Made by a program: the position numbers and the translations under genes. From assembly GCA_937995835.1 (NCBI GenBank), contig CALKIV010000083.1, positions 1 through 64,000 of the forward strand: DNA of 64,000 nt, given 5' to 3'. Each line of letters opens with the position of its first letter. The first letter of the stretch is position 1. A model generated the notes under the pieces. It searched no databases. It was not told the DNA's origin and saw only the letters and a list, made by a program, of their open reading frames with translations. The stretch is from an uncultured Dysgonomonas sp. (lineage in GTDB: Bacteria; Bacteroidota; Bacteroidia; Bacteroidales; Dysgonomonadaceae). Positions 44,275-52,936 of the stretch are shown piece after piece.

Positions 44275-45165
44275 TTATTCTGGGAATAATCTGTTAGTAA
44301 TCAGATCATAATAGAAGTAAGAGGTTCCCACTTCCTCTGTTGGATTTGGCTTATCGGAGATGAACTCAATAGCCAGATAACCTTCAAATTTCTGATCTCT
44401 GAGTCTCATAATCACCTCGTCGATATCCACAATACCAATATTGAGAATACAGTCGAACAGCACATCATCATCAAATTGATTGGGGTGTAAATCTTTTAAA
44501 TGGACAGATCCTAATCGATCGTTGACTGTCTCCAGACTTTCATAAGCTTCGAAACCGAATAGCTTCCAATTGCCCACATCTCCACAGACTTTCATGCGTG
44601 GATCTCTATCCTTTATTTTTTCTAAAAGAGCTTTCGGATCATTATAGATCGAAGGTTCTATGCTGTTATGAATATTAACGTCTATATTATAGCTTTTGGC
44701 AAGTTCTTCTATCAAATCCAGGTGATTTTCTTCCGGTTCACATGAAATATAGCTCAAATTGAGTTTTTGGGCAAAGGCAAATACTTCTTTCCAATCGGCT
44801 TCTTCTCTCGTTTTATAAACGCCATAGCCCACTATTTGGATATTATTTTGCTCAGCATACGCTTTAATATCTTCTATCTCTTGGTCAGATAAATCTTTAG
44901 AGAATGTTTTTTCGCCCCATACTCCACCAATAATATGTTCAGGATATACTTCGAGATATTTGATGCCTATTTGATTAGCTATCTCTATGGTTTCTACCAA
45001 ACTTAGTTGGCGAAATGTGTATGATTGAATAGCGATCTTAAGTCCAGCCTTCTCGGCATTTTCTATTCCTTTACCTTCAGGAGCTTCGTATTGATATTCT
45101 TCTGACTTCTCTTTACAGGAGAAGAACAAAAGAGAAATTAAGAGCAAAAGAGTAGGCAGTTTCAT
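44275..45165 (-). CDS. Sugar phosphate isomerase/epimerase-like lipoprotein
   Basis: 296 residues. The lipobox LLFFSC (Cys about residue 17) marks a lipoprotein. The mature part is a xylose-isomerase-like TIM barrel: IAIQSYTFRQLSLVETIEIANQIG, KYLEVYPEH, NIQIVGYGVYKT, the metal-site strand LSYISCEPE, INIHNS-like DVNIHNSIEP, CGDVGNW, LGSVHLKDLHP and YLAIEFISD. Many such exported paralogues act on glycan breakdown products in Bacteroidota; the reaction is unknown. Monocistronic. Confidence 0.87.
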   Translation of the reverse strand: MKLPTLLLLISLLFFSCKEKSEEYQYEAPEGKGIENAEKAGLKIAIQSYTFRQLSLVETIEIANQIGIKYLEVYPEHIIGGVWGEKTFSKDLSDQEIEDIKAYAEQNNIQIVGYGVYKTREEADWKEVFAFAQKLNLSYISCEPEENHLDLIEELAKSYNIDVNIHNSIEPSIYNDPKALLEKIKDRDPRMKVCGDVGNWKLFGFEAYESLETVNDRLGSVHLKDLHPNQFDDDVLFDCILNIGIVDIDEVIMRLRDQKFEGYLAIEFISDKPNPTEEVGTSYFYYDLITNRLFPE

Positions 45166-45251
45166 TAGATAGTGCTTGTTTTGGTCTTACATAAAGTACA
45201 ATTATGAAAGTTGCAGCTCATTGTATATTTAATATATTTTATTGCCTTTTA

Positions 45252-46409
45252 TTATTCCTCTATACCTTCTCCATAGTAGAAGTCAGCATCGAAGTCCTCA
45301 TCCTCGTCGTCCCAGTCTTCTTCCCAATCGTCTTCAGGAATATCATCATCCTCGTCATCGTCTTCAAAGATTCTTACATCTAGGTTCTTATGACTAATAT
45401 CGAATGATTTTCTATATTCCCCATCTCTGTTCATTTCTGTCCAGATAAGGTCTTTTAGTTGCTGAATATTGAAATTAGTGACAGCAGAGATAAAGATATG
45501 AGGAATACCCTCCGGTAAGTCTTTCTCTATTTCTTCCATCAGTTCGTCATCTAGCATATCTGATTTGGAGATGGCAAGTATTCTTCTTTTTTCCAGTAAA
45601 TCAGGGTTATACTGCTCCAATTCATTTAATAATATTCTATATTCTTCATGAATATCGTCGGCATCAGCCGGTACTAGGAATAGCAAAGATGAATTTCTTT
45701 CAATATGTCTCAAAAATCTAAGACCTAATCCTTTTCCTTCGCTGGCTCCTTTGATAATTCCTGGGATATCGGCCATGGCAAACGATTGCGAATCTCTGTA
45801 AGGCACAATACCAAGGTTGGGCACTAGGGTGGTAAAAGGATAGTTAGCTATTTTGGGTTTGGCTGCGCTTACCACAGACAAGAGTGTAGATTTCCCAGCA
45901 TTAGGAAATCCAACAAGACCTATGTCAGCCAATACTTTTAGCTCCAGTACTATTCTTCTTTCTTCAAAGGGCTCACCCGGTTGAGCATATCTAGGAGCTT
46001 GATTGGTTGAGGTTTTGAAGTGAACGTTTCCTAATCCTCCTCGTCCTCCTTTTAGTAGGATAACTTCTTGTCCATCTTCTCTGATGTCGCAAAGATACTC
46101 TCCTGTTTCGGCATCGTAAGCCACAGTACCACAAGGAACTTCTATTACTTTAGAAGCTCCGGCTTTACCAAAGCTTTTAGCTCCTGTGCCACTTTGTCCG
46201 TGCTCAGCTAAGATGTGACGTTCGAATTTCAGGTGCAAAAGTGTCCATAAATTTCGGTTTCCACGTAGTATTACGTGCCCTCCATCGCCTCCATCACCTC
46301 CATCAGGTCCTCCCTTTGGAATGTATTTTTCGCGTCTAAAGTGTGTAGAGCCTCTTCCTCCTTTTCCTGAACGGCAATATATTTTTACGTAGTCAATGAA
46401 ATTAGACAT
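45252..46409 (-). CDS. obgE: GTPase Obg/CgtA
   Basis: 385 residues. The N-terminal Obg fold is rich in Gly (GKGGRGSTHFRREKYIPKGG, GGDGGDGGHVI), the central GTPase domain has the P-loop GFPNAGKSTLL, switch FTTLVPNLGIV, the G3 DIPGIIKGASEGKGLG and G4-like ISKSD, and the C-terminal tail after about residue 345 is extremely acidic (runs of Asp/Glu, with some Trp). It is a ribosome assembly and stress GTPase. It is the last gene of hpt-adk-obgE. The acidic tail replaces the usual OCT domain and looks disordered. Confidence 0.97.
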   Translation of the reverse strand: MSNFIDYVKIYCRSGKGGRGSTHFRREKYIPKGGPDGGDGGDGGHVILRGNRNLWTLLHLKFERHILAEHGQSGTGAKSFGKAGASKVIEVPCGTVAYDAETGEYLCDIREDGQEVILLKGGRGGLGNVHFKTSTNQAPRYAQPGEPFEERRIVLELKVLADIGLVGFPNAGKSTLLSVVSAAKPKIANYPFTTLVPNLGIVPYRDSQSFAMADIPGIIKGASEGKGLGLRFLRHIERNSSLLFLVPADADDIHEEYRILLNELEQYNPDLLEKRRILAISKSDMLDDELMEEIEKDLPEGIPHIFISAVTNFNIQQLKDLIWTEMNRDGEYRKSFDISHKNLDVRIFEDDDEDDDIPEDDWEEDWDDEDEDFDADFYYGEGIEE

Positions 46410-46543
46410 AATTTTCTTCTTTGTATGTTACTTTTTTAAGTTCAAAGCATTGTTGTAGCCATGCATGATATCGCATCAGGTGCTTGCTATTTGCTTATAA
46501 GCTACAAAAATACGCTGAAATATTGTATTTTGACGATAAAAAA

Positions 46544-46574
46544 AGAAGTTATAAGAAAAAATCTCATAACTTCT
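46544..46574 (-). terminator. Hairpin between adk and obgE
   Basis: On the minus strand the stem AGAAGTTAT-g-AG / CT-t-ATAACTTCT is followed by seven T residues, so it looks like an intrinsic terminator or attenuator after adk. obgE begins 135 bases further on, so partial read-through or a separate promoter would be needed. Confidence 0.75.
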
Positions 46575-46600
46575 CTGTTTGTAACTATAGAATGTATAGC

Positions 46601-47173
46601 TTATTTCACTTTATCCACTGCTTCTGCTATGCGAGTAAAGATTTCTTCAACCGTGCCCATACCTTTTATGCTCGCTAGTTTTCCTTGCTTCTCATACTCT
46701 GATTTAAGTGGAGAAGTTTGATTTTTATACACATCAAGACGAGATTTGATTGTCTCCATGTTGTCATCAGAGCGACCAGATTGTTGACCGCGTTTGATCA
46801 ATCTGTCGATCAGTTCAGGTTCATCTACCTCTAGGCTTACTACTATAGTAATTTTTTGACCTCTTTCTTCTAGCATTTTGTCCAAAGCTGTTCCTTGAGG
46901 TAGTGTGCGAGGGAAACCATCAAAGATAACACCTGCAGCGTCTTTTTTACTGTCCAATACATTGGCCAACATCCCTATTACCACATCATCAGGAACTAAC
47001 TCTCCTTTAGAAATATATCCTTCAGCAAGTTTTCCTAGATCGGTTCCTTGCTTCATTTCTGCGCGTAGAACGTCACCTGTAGAGATGTGTGCAAGATTAT
47101 ACTTTTTGATCAAGTTTTCGCTTTGAGTTCCTTTTCCAGATCCCGGAGCTCCAAAAATTACAATGTTAAGCAT
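46601..47173 (-). CDS. adk: Adenylate kinase
   Basis: 190 residues, the short form with a small LID. The P-loop GAPGSGKGTQ lies at the N-terminus, then HISTGDVLRAEM, GYISKGELVPDDVV, FDGFPRTLPQ and the LID-side Arg in IKRGQQSGRSDDN. It balances ATP, ADP and AMP. It starts 18 bases after hpt, in the conserved group hpt-adk-obgE. Confidence 0.97.
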   Translation of the reverse strand: MLNIVIFGAPGSGKGTQSENLIKKYNLAHISTGDVLRAEMKQGTDLGKLAEGYISKGELVPDDVVIGMLANVLDSKKDAAGVIFDGFPRTLPQGTALDKMLEERGQKITIVVSLEVDEPELIDRLIKRGQQSGRSDDNMETIKSRLDVYKNQTSPLKSEYEKQGKLASIKGMGTVEEIFTRIAEAVDKVK

Positions 47174-47191
47174 GATATAAATGTTATTTGT

Positions 47192-47731
47192 TTAGTTATT
47201 AATTACTTTGTAAATATCGGGCAAGTTTCGTCCATAACCATCATAGTCGAGTCCATAACCAACGATAAAATCACTAGGAATTTCAAGTGCTACATAGTCC
47301 AAAGGAACCTTCTTCACCAATGCATCAGGTTTGAATAAAAGTGTTGCTACTTTTATTTCTTTTGGATTTTGAATAGATAGCTCTTTAATGATATGATCCA
47401 TTGTGTTTCCTGTGTCCACAATGTCTTCTAGGATGACTACTGTTCGATTTTCTATGCTTTTGTTTAGTGCTAAAATTCTTTTTACATCACCTGTGCTGCT
47501 GACCCCATCGTAGGAAGCCAACTTGATAAATGTTAACTCAGAAGGGATGTTTACCCTTTTCATCAGTTCGGAAACGAACATAAATGAGCCATTGAGAATG
47601 GCTATGAATAAGGGATCGGAGTCAGACAGGTCGGCTGTCATCTGTTCTGCTACCCTATCTATTGCGGCTTCTATCTCCGCTTGTGAGAGGTATTTCTCAA
47701 ACTCTTTATCTCTTATTTTTACTTTGTCCAT
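47192..47731 (-). CDS. hpt: Hypoxanthine phosphoribosyltransferase
   Basis: 179 residues. Salvages hypoxanthine (and usually guanine) with PRPP. The PRPP-binding motif is VVILEDIVDTGNTM (about residues 97-110); LNGSFMFVSEL and KLASYDGVSSTG flank it, and DFIVGYGLDYDGYGRNLP closes the active site. First gene of hpt-adk-obgE, with a 106-base gap to the SulP stop upstream. Confidence 0.96.
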   Translation of the reverse strand: MDKVKIRDKEFEKYLSQAEIEAAIDRVAEQMTADLSDSDPLFIAILNGSFMFVSELMKRVNIPSELTFIKLASYDGVSSTGDVKRILALNKSIENRTVVILEDIVDTGNTMDHIIKELSIQNPKEIKVATLLFKPDALVKKVPLDYVALEIPSDFIVGYGLDYDGYGRNLPDIYKVINN

Positions 47732-47837
47732 GATTTAAAATGGTCTTAAAATTATTAGGGATGTAAAAGTAATATAATTGATGTAGATACTAAAATATTG
47801 TCATTACTATAAAACATAAAGAGCTGTTTTTGTCCGA

Positions 47838-49727
47838 TTAATCGTTATTATCCTCATTTTTACTACTGTTTTCAGCTATTAACGATTCTTCTTTTTGTCT
47901 TTTGAGTTGTGCTTTTTGATCCAAGAGTTCTTGTGTTATTTCTTCTGCTCGATAGAGTGCAGCGGAAATGTTAGAACAAATATTCTCTTTTCCTATCAGA
48001 TCGTTGAAGCCCATCCTTTCCAAATCGTTGTGTACATTGGATCTGACACCTGAAAGAACAATTTTGATTCCTTTATTTTTCGAGTTTTTACAAAGGTTGG
48101 TCAGATTATTTATCCCAGTGGAATCTATGAACGGAACTTTTCGCATTCGGATAATTCTCACATAGGTTTCCTTTTTCAGGCGAGAGATTTGTTCTTCAAA
48201 TTTGTTGGCAATACCAAAGAAGTACGGGCCATTGATTTCATACACCTCTACTCCGTCAGGTACTACAAGAGCTGGCTCTCCATCATACTCTGTTTCGTCA
48301 ACATCTTCATTGCCTGTGATCACTGATATATTTGTGGTTTGCGCTACTCGTTTCATGAAGAATAGGCAAGCAATGACGATTCCTACTTGTATAGCCACTG
48401 TGAGGTCGAAGATAACAGTCAAGAAAAAGGTGACAAGCAACACTGTAACATCACTCTTAGGATTGTTGAGCATGGTTTTGAAGGTGCGCCATTCGCTCAT
48501 GTTATAGGATACGATAACCAATACACCGGCCAGACATGCCATAGGGATATATTTTGCTAATGGCATCAAGAATAGTAGAATAAGCAATAGTACAAAGGCG
48601 TGAATGATACCTGCAACCGGTGTTCTACCCCCATTGTTGATGTTGGTCATTGTACGGGCAATAGCACCTGTGGCAGGAATACCTCCGAAGATAGGAGCTA
48701 CAATGTTGGCTACTCCTTGTGCAATGAGTTCGGTGTTTGAGTCATGTTTGTCGTTAATTACTCCATCTGCTACTGTGGCAGAAAGTAATGACTCAATTGC
48801 TCCAAGAAGAGCGATGGTAATGGCCACTGGTAGCAATTCTTTGATACTAACCCATGTAATATTTGGCACTTCGGCTCCCGGCAATGATGCTTTGATGCTA
48901 AAACGGTCTCCAATGGTGTCGATGCCTTCTATGCCCCATGATTTGAGGAATATGACCAAGACAGTAATCAAGAGGATGGCCATTAATGATCCCGGTATTT
49001 TAGTAAAAATATTAGTGATGCTGTATAATATATTATAGGTCTTCTTAGATTTTGGTGAACTTGTCTCGATCTTAAGAGCTAAGCTAGATTGCATTTTTTT
49101 AGAGAGAATAGGCGTGCCTACGATGACGAGTATACTGGCAATACTAATTAGCAGAACGATGAGATCTGTGGTGGATATATATTTAAAGTACATGATCCAT
49201 TTGCCAATAAAATCGGCAGGGGCATGTTCACCACCAAAATCCATTCCAAAAAGGTCGGCTATCTGTGTGGTGAAAATTGTAACTGCAATACCACTAGTGA
49301 AGCCCACAATGATGGGGTAGGGTATGTATTTTATGATCGTACCCAGTTTGAATATCCCTAACAATAGTAGGATGAAACCGGCTAGGATGGTGGAGATTAA
49401 AAGTCCGGTGATTCCGTACTTTACAACTACTCCGTAAACAATAACGATGAAGGCGCCTGTTGGTCCTCCAATCTGAACCTTGCTGCCTCCAAAGAAAGAG
49501 ATGATAAACCCTGCAATAACGGCAGTAATGATTCCTTTTTCGGGCTCTACACCTGATGAAATAGCAAAAGCGATGGCAAGAGGTAGAGCTACGATGCCGA
49601 CGATGACTCCCGCCATGAGGTCGGACATGAAAGTCTTTTTGTCATACTCCTTGACGGTTTCAAATAATTTGGGTTTGAAATCGATTCTCTTAATAAATCC
49701 TATGATAGCATCTTTGTAAAATAACAT
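47838..49727 (-). CDS. SulP family inorganic anion transporter
   Basis: 629 residues. A membrane domain of about 12-14 TM segments carries the SulP signature (DLMAGVIVGIVALPLAIAFAI, VQIGGPTGAFIVI, SAATVADGVI-like LLSATVADGVIND, GGIPATGAIARTMTNINNGGRTPVAGI). A cytoplasmic STAS domain lies at about 485-595 (VYEINGPYFFGIANKF, VRIIRMRKVPFIDSTGINNL), followed by a charged tail rich in Lys/Glu/Asn. It imports sulfate, bicarbonate or another anion; which one cannot be told from sequence. Confidence 0.95.
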   Translation of the reverse strand: MLFYKDAIIGFIKRIDFKPKLFETVKEYDKKTFMSDLMAGVIVGIVALPLAIAFAISSGVEPEKGIITAVIAGFIISFFGGSKVQIGGPTGAFIVIVYGVVVKYGITGLLISTILAGFILLLLGIFKLGTIIKYIPYPIIVGFTSGIAVTIFTTQIADLFGMDFGGEHAPADFIGKWIMYFKYISTTDLIVLLISIASILVIVGTPILSKKMQSSLALKIETSSPKSKKTYNILYSITNIFTKIPGSLMAILLITVLVIFLKSWGIEGIDTIGDRFSIKASLPGAEVPNITWVSIKELLPVAITIALLGAIESLLSATVADGVINDKHDSNTELIAQGVANIVAPIFGGIPATGAIARTMTNINNGGRTPVAGIIHAFVLLLILLFLMPLAKYIPMACLAGVLVIVSYNMSEWRTFKTMLNNPKSDVTVLLVTFFLTVIFDLTVAIQVGIVIACLFFMKRVAQTTNISVITGNEDVDETEYDGEPALVVPDGVEVYEINGPYFFGIANKFEEQISRLKKETYVRIIRMRKVPFIDSTGINNLTNLCKNSKNKGIKIVLSGVRSNVHNDLERMGFNDLIGKENICSNISAALYRAEEITQELLDQKAQLKRQKEESLIAENSSKNEDNND

Positions 49728-49763
49728 AATCTTATATAAAATAATATAATTAGCGTAGAGTCA

Positions 49764-49771
49764 CAAATTTA
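49764..49771 (-). promoter_or_regulatory. -7 box for the SulP gene
   Basis: TAAATTTG on the minus strand fits TAnnTTTG and lies 36 bases before the SulP start, just past the histone-gene terminator. Confidence 0.45.
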
Positions 49772-49780
49772 GTAAAAACG

Positions 49781-49815
49781 ACAAGACTGCCATAATATTA
49801 TTAAGGCAGTCTTGT
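49781..49815 (-). terminator. Intrinsic terminator after the histone H1-like gene
   Basis: ACAAGACTGCC (49781-49791) pairs perfectly with GGCAGTCTTGT (49805-49815), 13-base loop. On the minus strand a T run follows within two bases. It ends the small gene at 49836-50012. Confidence 0.85.
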
Positions 49816-49835
49816 TTTTCTTTCTTTGTGAAGCT

Positions 49836-50012
49836 TTACTTTTTAGCTTCTTCGATCGATACTTTACGAAATTCTTTAAGTAATTTCTCGATTGATAGTG
49901 AAGCTTTTCTAGCGCGCACTCCAGCTGCTTTGTTACCATTTTCAACTTGTGCTGTTGCGTCCTTGTCAAATTCTGCAATTAGTGCGTTCAACTCTTTTAA
50001 TAATTTTTCCAT
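49836..50012 (-). CDS. Histone H1-like protein Hc1
   Basis: 58 residues beginning MEKLLKELNALIAEF and ending SIEEAKK. The core NGNKAAGVRARKASLSIEK and the following LLKEFRKVS match small Hc1-type histone-like proteins that are widespread in Bacteroidota. The product is lysine/alanine-rich, predicted fully helical and basic, and should bind DNA or RNA as an abundant nucleoid protein. The assignment rests on this sequence likeness plus its own terminator directly after the stop. Codon use is ordinary. A long AT-rich leader (50013-50196) lies upstream. Confidence 0.9.
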   Translation of the reverse strand: MEKLLKELNALIAEFDKDATAQVENGNKAAGVRARKASLSIEKLLKEFRKVSIEEAKK

Positions 50013-50196
50013 ACGAAGTTTGTTTTTTTGTTAAAGGTAAATTCCTTTAAAGGATGGGTTAAAGTTAGTGCTCATTTTTAGAATAACAAATAATTGAGAC
50101 GCTAATTTTATGGATATACCTATTGATAATCATTCTTTAAGCCACTTTATGGTTTCAAATTTAGTTTATGTTTGGGTACTTATTTAGGTGAAAAAG

Positions 50197-50238
50197 AATA
50201 GTCCCAATTGACTGCTATATCGGTCAATTGGGACTATT
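50197..50238 (-). terminator. Intrinsic terminator after the pectin-type operon
   Basis: AATAGTCCCAATTGAC (50197-50212) pairs perfectly with GTCAATTGGGACTATT (50223-50238), 16 bp with a 10-base loop. On the minus strand it is followed by CTTTTT. It ends the four-gene run 55119-50259. Confidence 0.88.
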
Positions 50239-50258
50239 TGTAGTTTTCAGTGCTCTAA

Positions 50259-51686
50259 TTATTTATTTAATAAATTGTCAGAGACATATGAGGTATTCGT
50301 ATCTGTGACGATTAGCACCTTGTCATTGCCTGCTCGGTGTCCAGAATCGTGATAAAAGGAGTTTTTACCATTGTTAAATTCCCCTATGTATTCCACTTTT
50401 CCGTCTACAGGGCTAAACCACCATGCTTTTTTCTTTGCTCCTGATATCTTGGTCATATCCACCTCTATGGTCTTATTGCTATAGTTATAGATCAGGATAT
50501 AATCTTTGCCACGGGTAGCAATTGCTCTATCATATCTTTCGCCATTGTCCGAAGAAATAACTGATTGATCAGGTACTCTATCGAAGAAGGGAAATGCCAA
50601 AATTAGCTTCTTCAGATATTGCATTTGCTGTGCTCCCGGATTGTGGAGCGACTCCCACCAAGGCTCTGTTGCTCCATAGGCAGGAGAATAGCTTGGTTGG
50701 TACATTTGCATCGTAGAGCTATTGCCATAGGTGTGACCGAAGGCTCCTGCAAAGACTGACCAATAGGCATAACGGCGCACATCATTGTCTTTCCACAAAG
50801 GTTGAGTGGTATCGTGCAGACCTTGAGGAATGCCCTCGTAAGATGGTTCTCCATCTACCACGGGCTTCAGTGGAGTCATCGCTAAGCTCTCTTCAGCATA
50901 ACGCCAGCTATCTTCTTCTTGGTTGGTAACAGATTCGTCGCCATCGCCTTTGCGTTGTCCGTAGCGACGATGTCCTGACTGATACATATTGAAGTCGAGC
51001 CAAGGTTCGTTGTTGAACCAAGTGGCTGATAACGTTCTGCCAAAAGGATGATAAGTCATCAAATGGTCAGGATCGATGGTGCGAATGGTGTTGGCAAGGG
51101 TTTTCCAAACATCCATTTCCACATCACCTCGTGCATCTCCTCCAATCAGCCAAACGATGTTAGGATATTTCTTATATCTTTCGGCAAGAAATTTTCCGTA
51201 CTTTTTAGCTTCTTCGATGCCAAATGTTTTAGACTTGACAGCACCTCCCCAAACACAAACTATGCCAATGTATATACCTTGTCGCTCTGCTGTTTCCACG
51301 ATGTAGTCCACATGTTGCCAATAGTTGTATTCTCCCGGTTTGTCGATGTTTTTGAAGTCAAAACCGTTTGGCAAAGCCCAATCTCCATATGCATTCATTG
51401 CAGGAATGCCATGAAGAACAGAGATCTGAAGAACATTGAAGCCATTTTTCTTGATCGAATTCATGAAATAGCCCACTTGCTCCCGATTAGATCTTGAAGG
51501 GAGCAACCATGACGTTTCGCCAAGCCAGAAAAAGGGTGTTCCATTTTCGTGCTGCAAGAAACGCTTGTTGTCACTGACTTTCAGCTTGCCATTGGTCCAA
51601 GGCAGATCTTTCGATTGTGCTTGTACGTGGCTGGCAGACAAGATCGTCAGCAGACCAGTCAACAGTAATACATTGAGTTTTTTCAT
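50259..51686 (-). CDS. DUF4038 (GH140-like) glycoside hydrolase, exported
   Basis: 475 residues with a signal peptide (about 1-23, ending VQAQ). The mature part is a (beta/alpha)8 DUF4038 domain: NGTPFFWLGETSW, GFNVLQISVLHG, VDYIVETAERQGIYIGIVCVWGG, NIVWLIGGDARGD with the acid/base-type Asp, and PVVDGEPSYEGIP with a second carboxylate. A C-terminal beta-sandwich (KDYILIYNYSNKTIEVDM..WWFSPVDGK) follows. The founding GH140 enzyme is an apiosidase acting on rhamnogalacturonan II; substrate here is inferred from family only. Last gene of the run with GH105, aldolase and MFS genes. Confidence 0.87.
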   Translation of the reverse strand: MKKLNVLLLTGLLTILSASHVQAQSKDLPWTNGKLKVSDNKRFLQHENGTPFFWLGETSWLLPSRSNREQVGYFMNSIKKNGFNVLQISVLHGIPAMNAYGDWALPNGFDFKNIDKPGEYNYWQHVDYIVETAERQGIYIGIVCVWGGAVKSKTFGIEEAKKYGKFLAERYKKYPNIVWLIGGDARGDVEMDVWKTLANTIRTIDPDHLMTYHPFGRTLSATWFNNEPWLDFNMYQSGHRRYGQRKGDGDESVTNQEEDSWRYAEESLAMTPLKPVVDGEPSYEGIPQGLHDTTQPLWKDNDVRRYAYWSVFAGAFGHTYGNSSTMQMYQPSYSPAYGATEPWWESLHNPGAQQMQYLKKLILAFPFFDRVPDQSVISSDNGERYDRAIATRGKDYILIYNYSNKTIEVDMTKISGAKKKAWWFSPVDGKVEYIGEFNNGKNSFYHDSGHRAGNDKVLIVTDTNTSYVSDNLLNK

Positions 51687-51696
51687 AGTTTAATAC

Positions 51697-52908
51697 TTAT
51701 TTTTTGGTTTTATTTTCTGATTTCTCGTGCTCTATTGCAGCCCAGATGAATGTAGGAACTGACTTAGGGTCGTTAAGAATTACAGGTTCGCCAATATAAT
51801 ATTCGAATGAACCATCACGATATTTTGGTTTTCCTCCCAAGCCGGCAACAGCACAGCAATTGGTGATAGAGTAGGTACCATTTTCTTCTAGTTGCATAAA
51901 CTCTTTCACTAAGCCCTCAAACCCTTTATCGGCAGCAGCTTTATAGTCTTGGCTGATATAACCTTTGTCGATAGCTTTATATAAGAAGTACACAAACATG
52001 GATGAGCCAGAAGATTCTAGGTAGTTGCCTTCCTTGTCTCCCATGTTGGTTACTTGATACCATACACCCGATTTTTGGTCTTGCCATTTCACTATACCTT
52101 CTGCCATCTTATTGATGATAGCAATAATCTCTTCACGTCCTTGGTGATCTTGAGGGTAGAAATCTAGTACATCTAGCATAGCCATACCATACCATCCGAT
52201 GCTTCGTGACCAGAAGTTTGGCGAGCGTCCTGTGGTTTTGTCTGCCCAAAGTTGCTCCTTGCTTTCGTCCCATCCATGATAGAATAGTTTGGTTTCGGGG
52301 TCGTAGCTATTTTTGTCCATCAGCAAAATTTGCTTCAACACATCATCGTAAATTTCCGGTTGATTGAAGTCTCTTGCATATTCTGCCAAAAATGGAGATG
52401 CCATATAGATGCCATCAAGCCACATTTGGTGTGGATAGATTTGCTTGTGCCAAAATCCTCCTTCTTTGGTGCGAGGATGTTGTTTCATCTGTAACATCAA
52501 AGTGTCTATTGCTGCCTTGTATCTAGGATCTTTAGAATCTCTATACAGGCGAAATAGGATTTTACCGGGATTGATGTTGTCGATGTTATATTTCTCTAGG
52601 TTGAACGTCTTTATCTCCCCTGTTTCGGTCAATAGTGTATCAGCATAGCCTCTTCCATAATAGTAGTAAGTGCTATCTTGAGTGTGGTCGAACATGTCTA
52701 TCATCGACTTTGCCACACAGCCATGGGTGTAGCCCCAACGCGGAGATTTTGCTTTTTCTATCATCCAAGCTTCAGGAAAGCGAGTCATTTCTGACTGTGC
52801 CATCTTTACAGACCAAGGCTCTTCTACCTTAGTTTCTTTTTTGTCACAACTGCTGAAAGCTACTAGAGCTCCAATGGATAAAAATAAAAAGATTGATTTT
52901 TTATTCAT
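51697..52908 (-). CDS. GH105 unsaturated rhamnogalacturonyl/glucuronyl hydrolase, lipoprotein
   Basis: 403 residues. The lipobox FSSC (about residue 21) predicts a lipoprotein. The (alpha/alpha)6 barrel shows the GH105/GH88 pattern: WGYTHGCVAKSM, GGFWHKQIYPHQMWLDGIYMASPF with the catalytic Asp, FWSRSIGWYGMAMLDVLDF, and SGVWYQVTNM with LESSGSSMFVYFL. It removes the unsaturated uronic acid left at the non-reducing end by polysaccharide lyases. It sits 28 bases after the aldolase gene and 10 before the GH140-like gene. Confidence 0.92.
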   Translation of the reverse strand: MNKKSIFLFLSIGALVAFSSCDKKETKVEEPWSVKMAQSEMTRFPEAWMIEKAKSPRWGYTHGCVAKSMIDMFDHTQDSTYYYYGRGYADTLLTETGEIKTFNLEKYNIDNINPGKILFRLYRDSKDPRYKAAIDTLMLQMKQHPRTKEGGFWHKQIYPHQMWLDGIYMASPFLAEYARDFNQPEIYDDVLKQILLMDKNSYDPETKLFYHGWDESKEQLWADKTTGRSPNFWSRSIGWYGMAMLDVLDFYPQDHQGREEIIAIINKMAEGIVKWQDQKSGVWYQVTNMGDKEGNYLESSGSSMFVYFLYKAIDKGYISQDYKAAADKGFEGLVKEFMQLEENGTYSITNCCAVAGLGGKPKYRDGSFEYYIGEPVILNDPKSVPTFIWAAIEHEKSENKTKK

Positions 52909-52936
52909 TTTTTCGTTTATATATTTAAATTGAATC

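Noticed and set aside
45252..45400. Acidic obgE tail as a frameshift artefact
   Set aside because: The frame is continuous to a normal stop, and acidic C-terminal tails occur in Obg proteins of this phylum.
46461..46721. Plus-strand frames between obgE and adk
   Set aside because: They cover the adk terminator hairpin and the adk 3' end in antisense; no coding signal.
49769..50034. Longer frames overlapping the histone gene on both strands
   Set aside because: They use other frames over the same bases; only the 58-codon minus-strand frame gives a recognisable protein.
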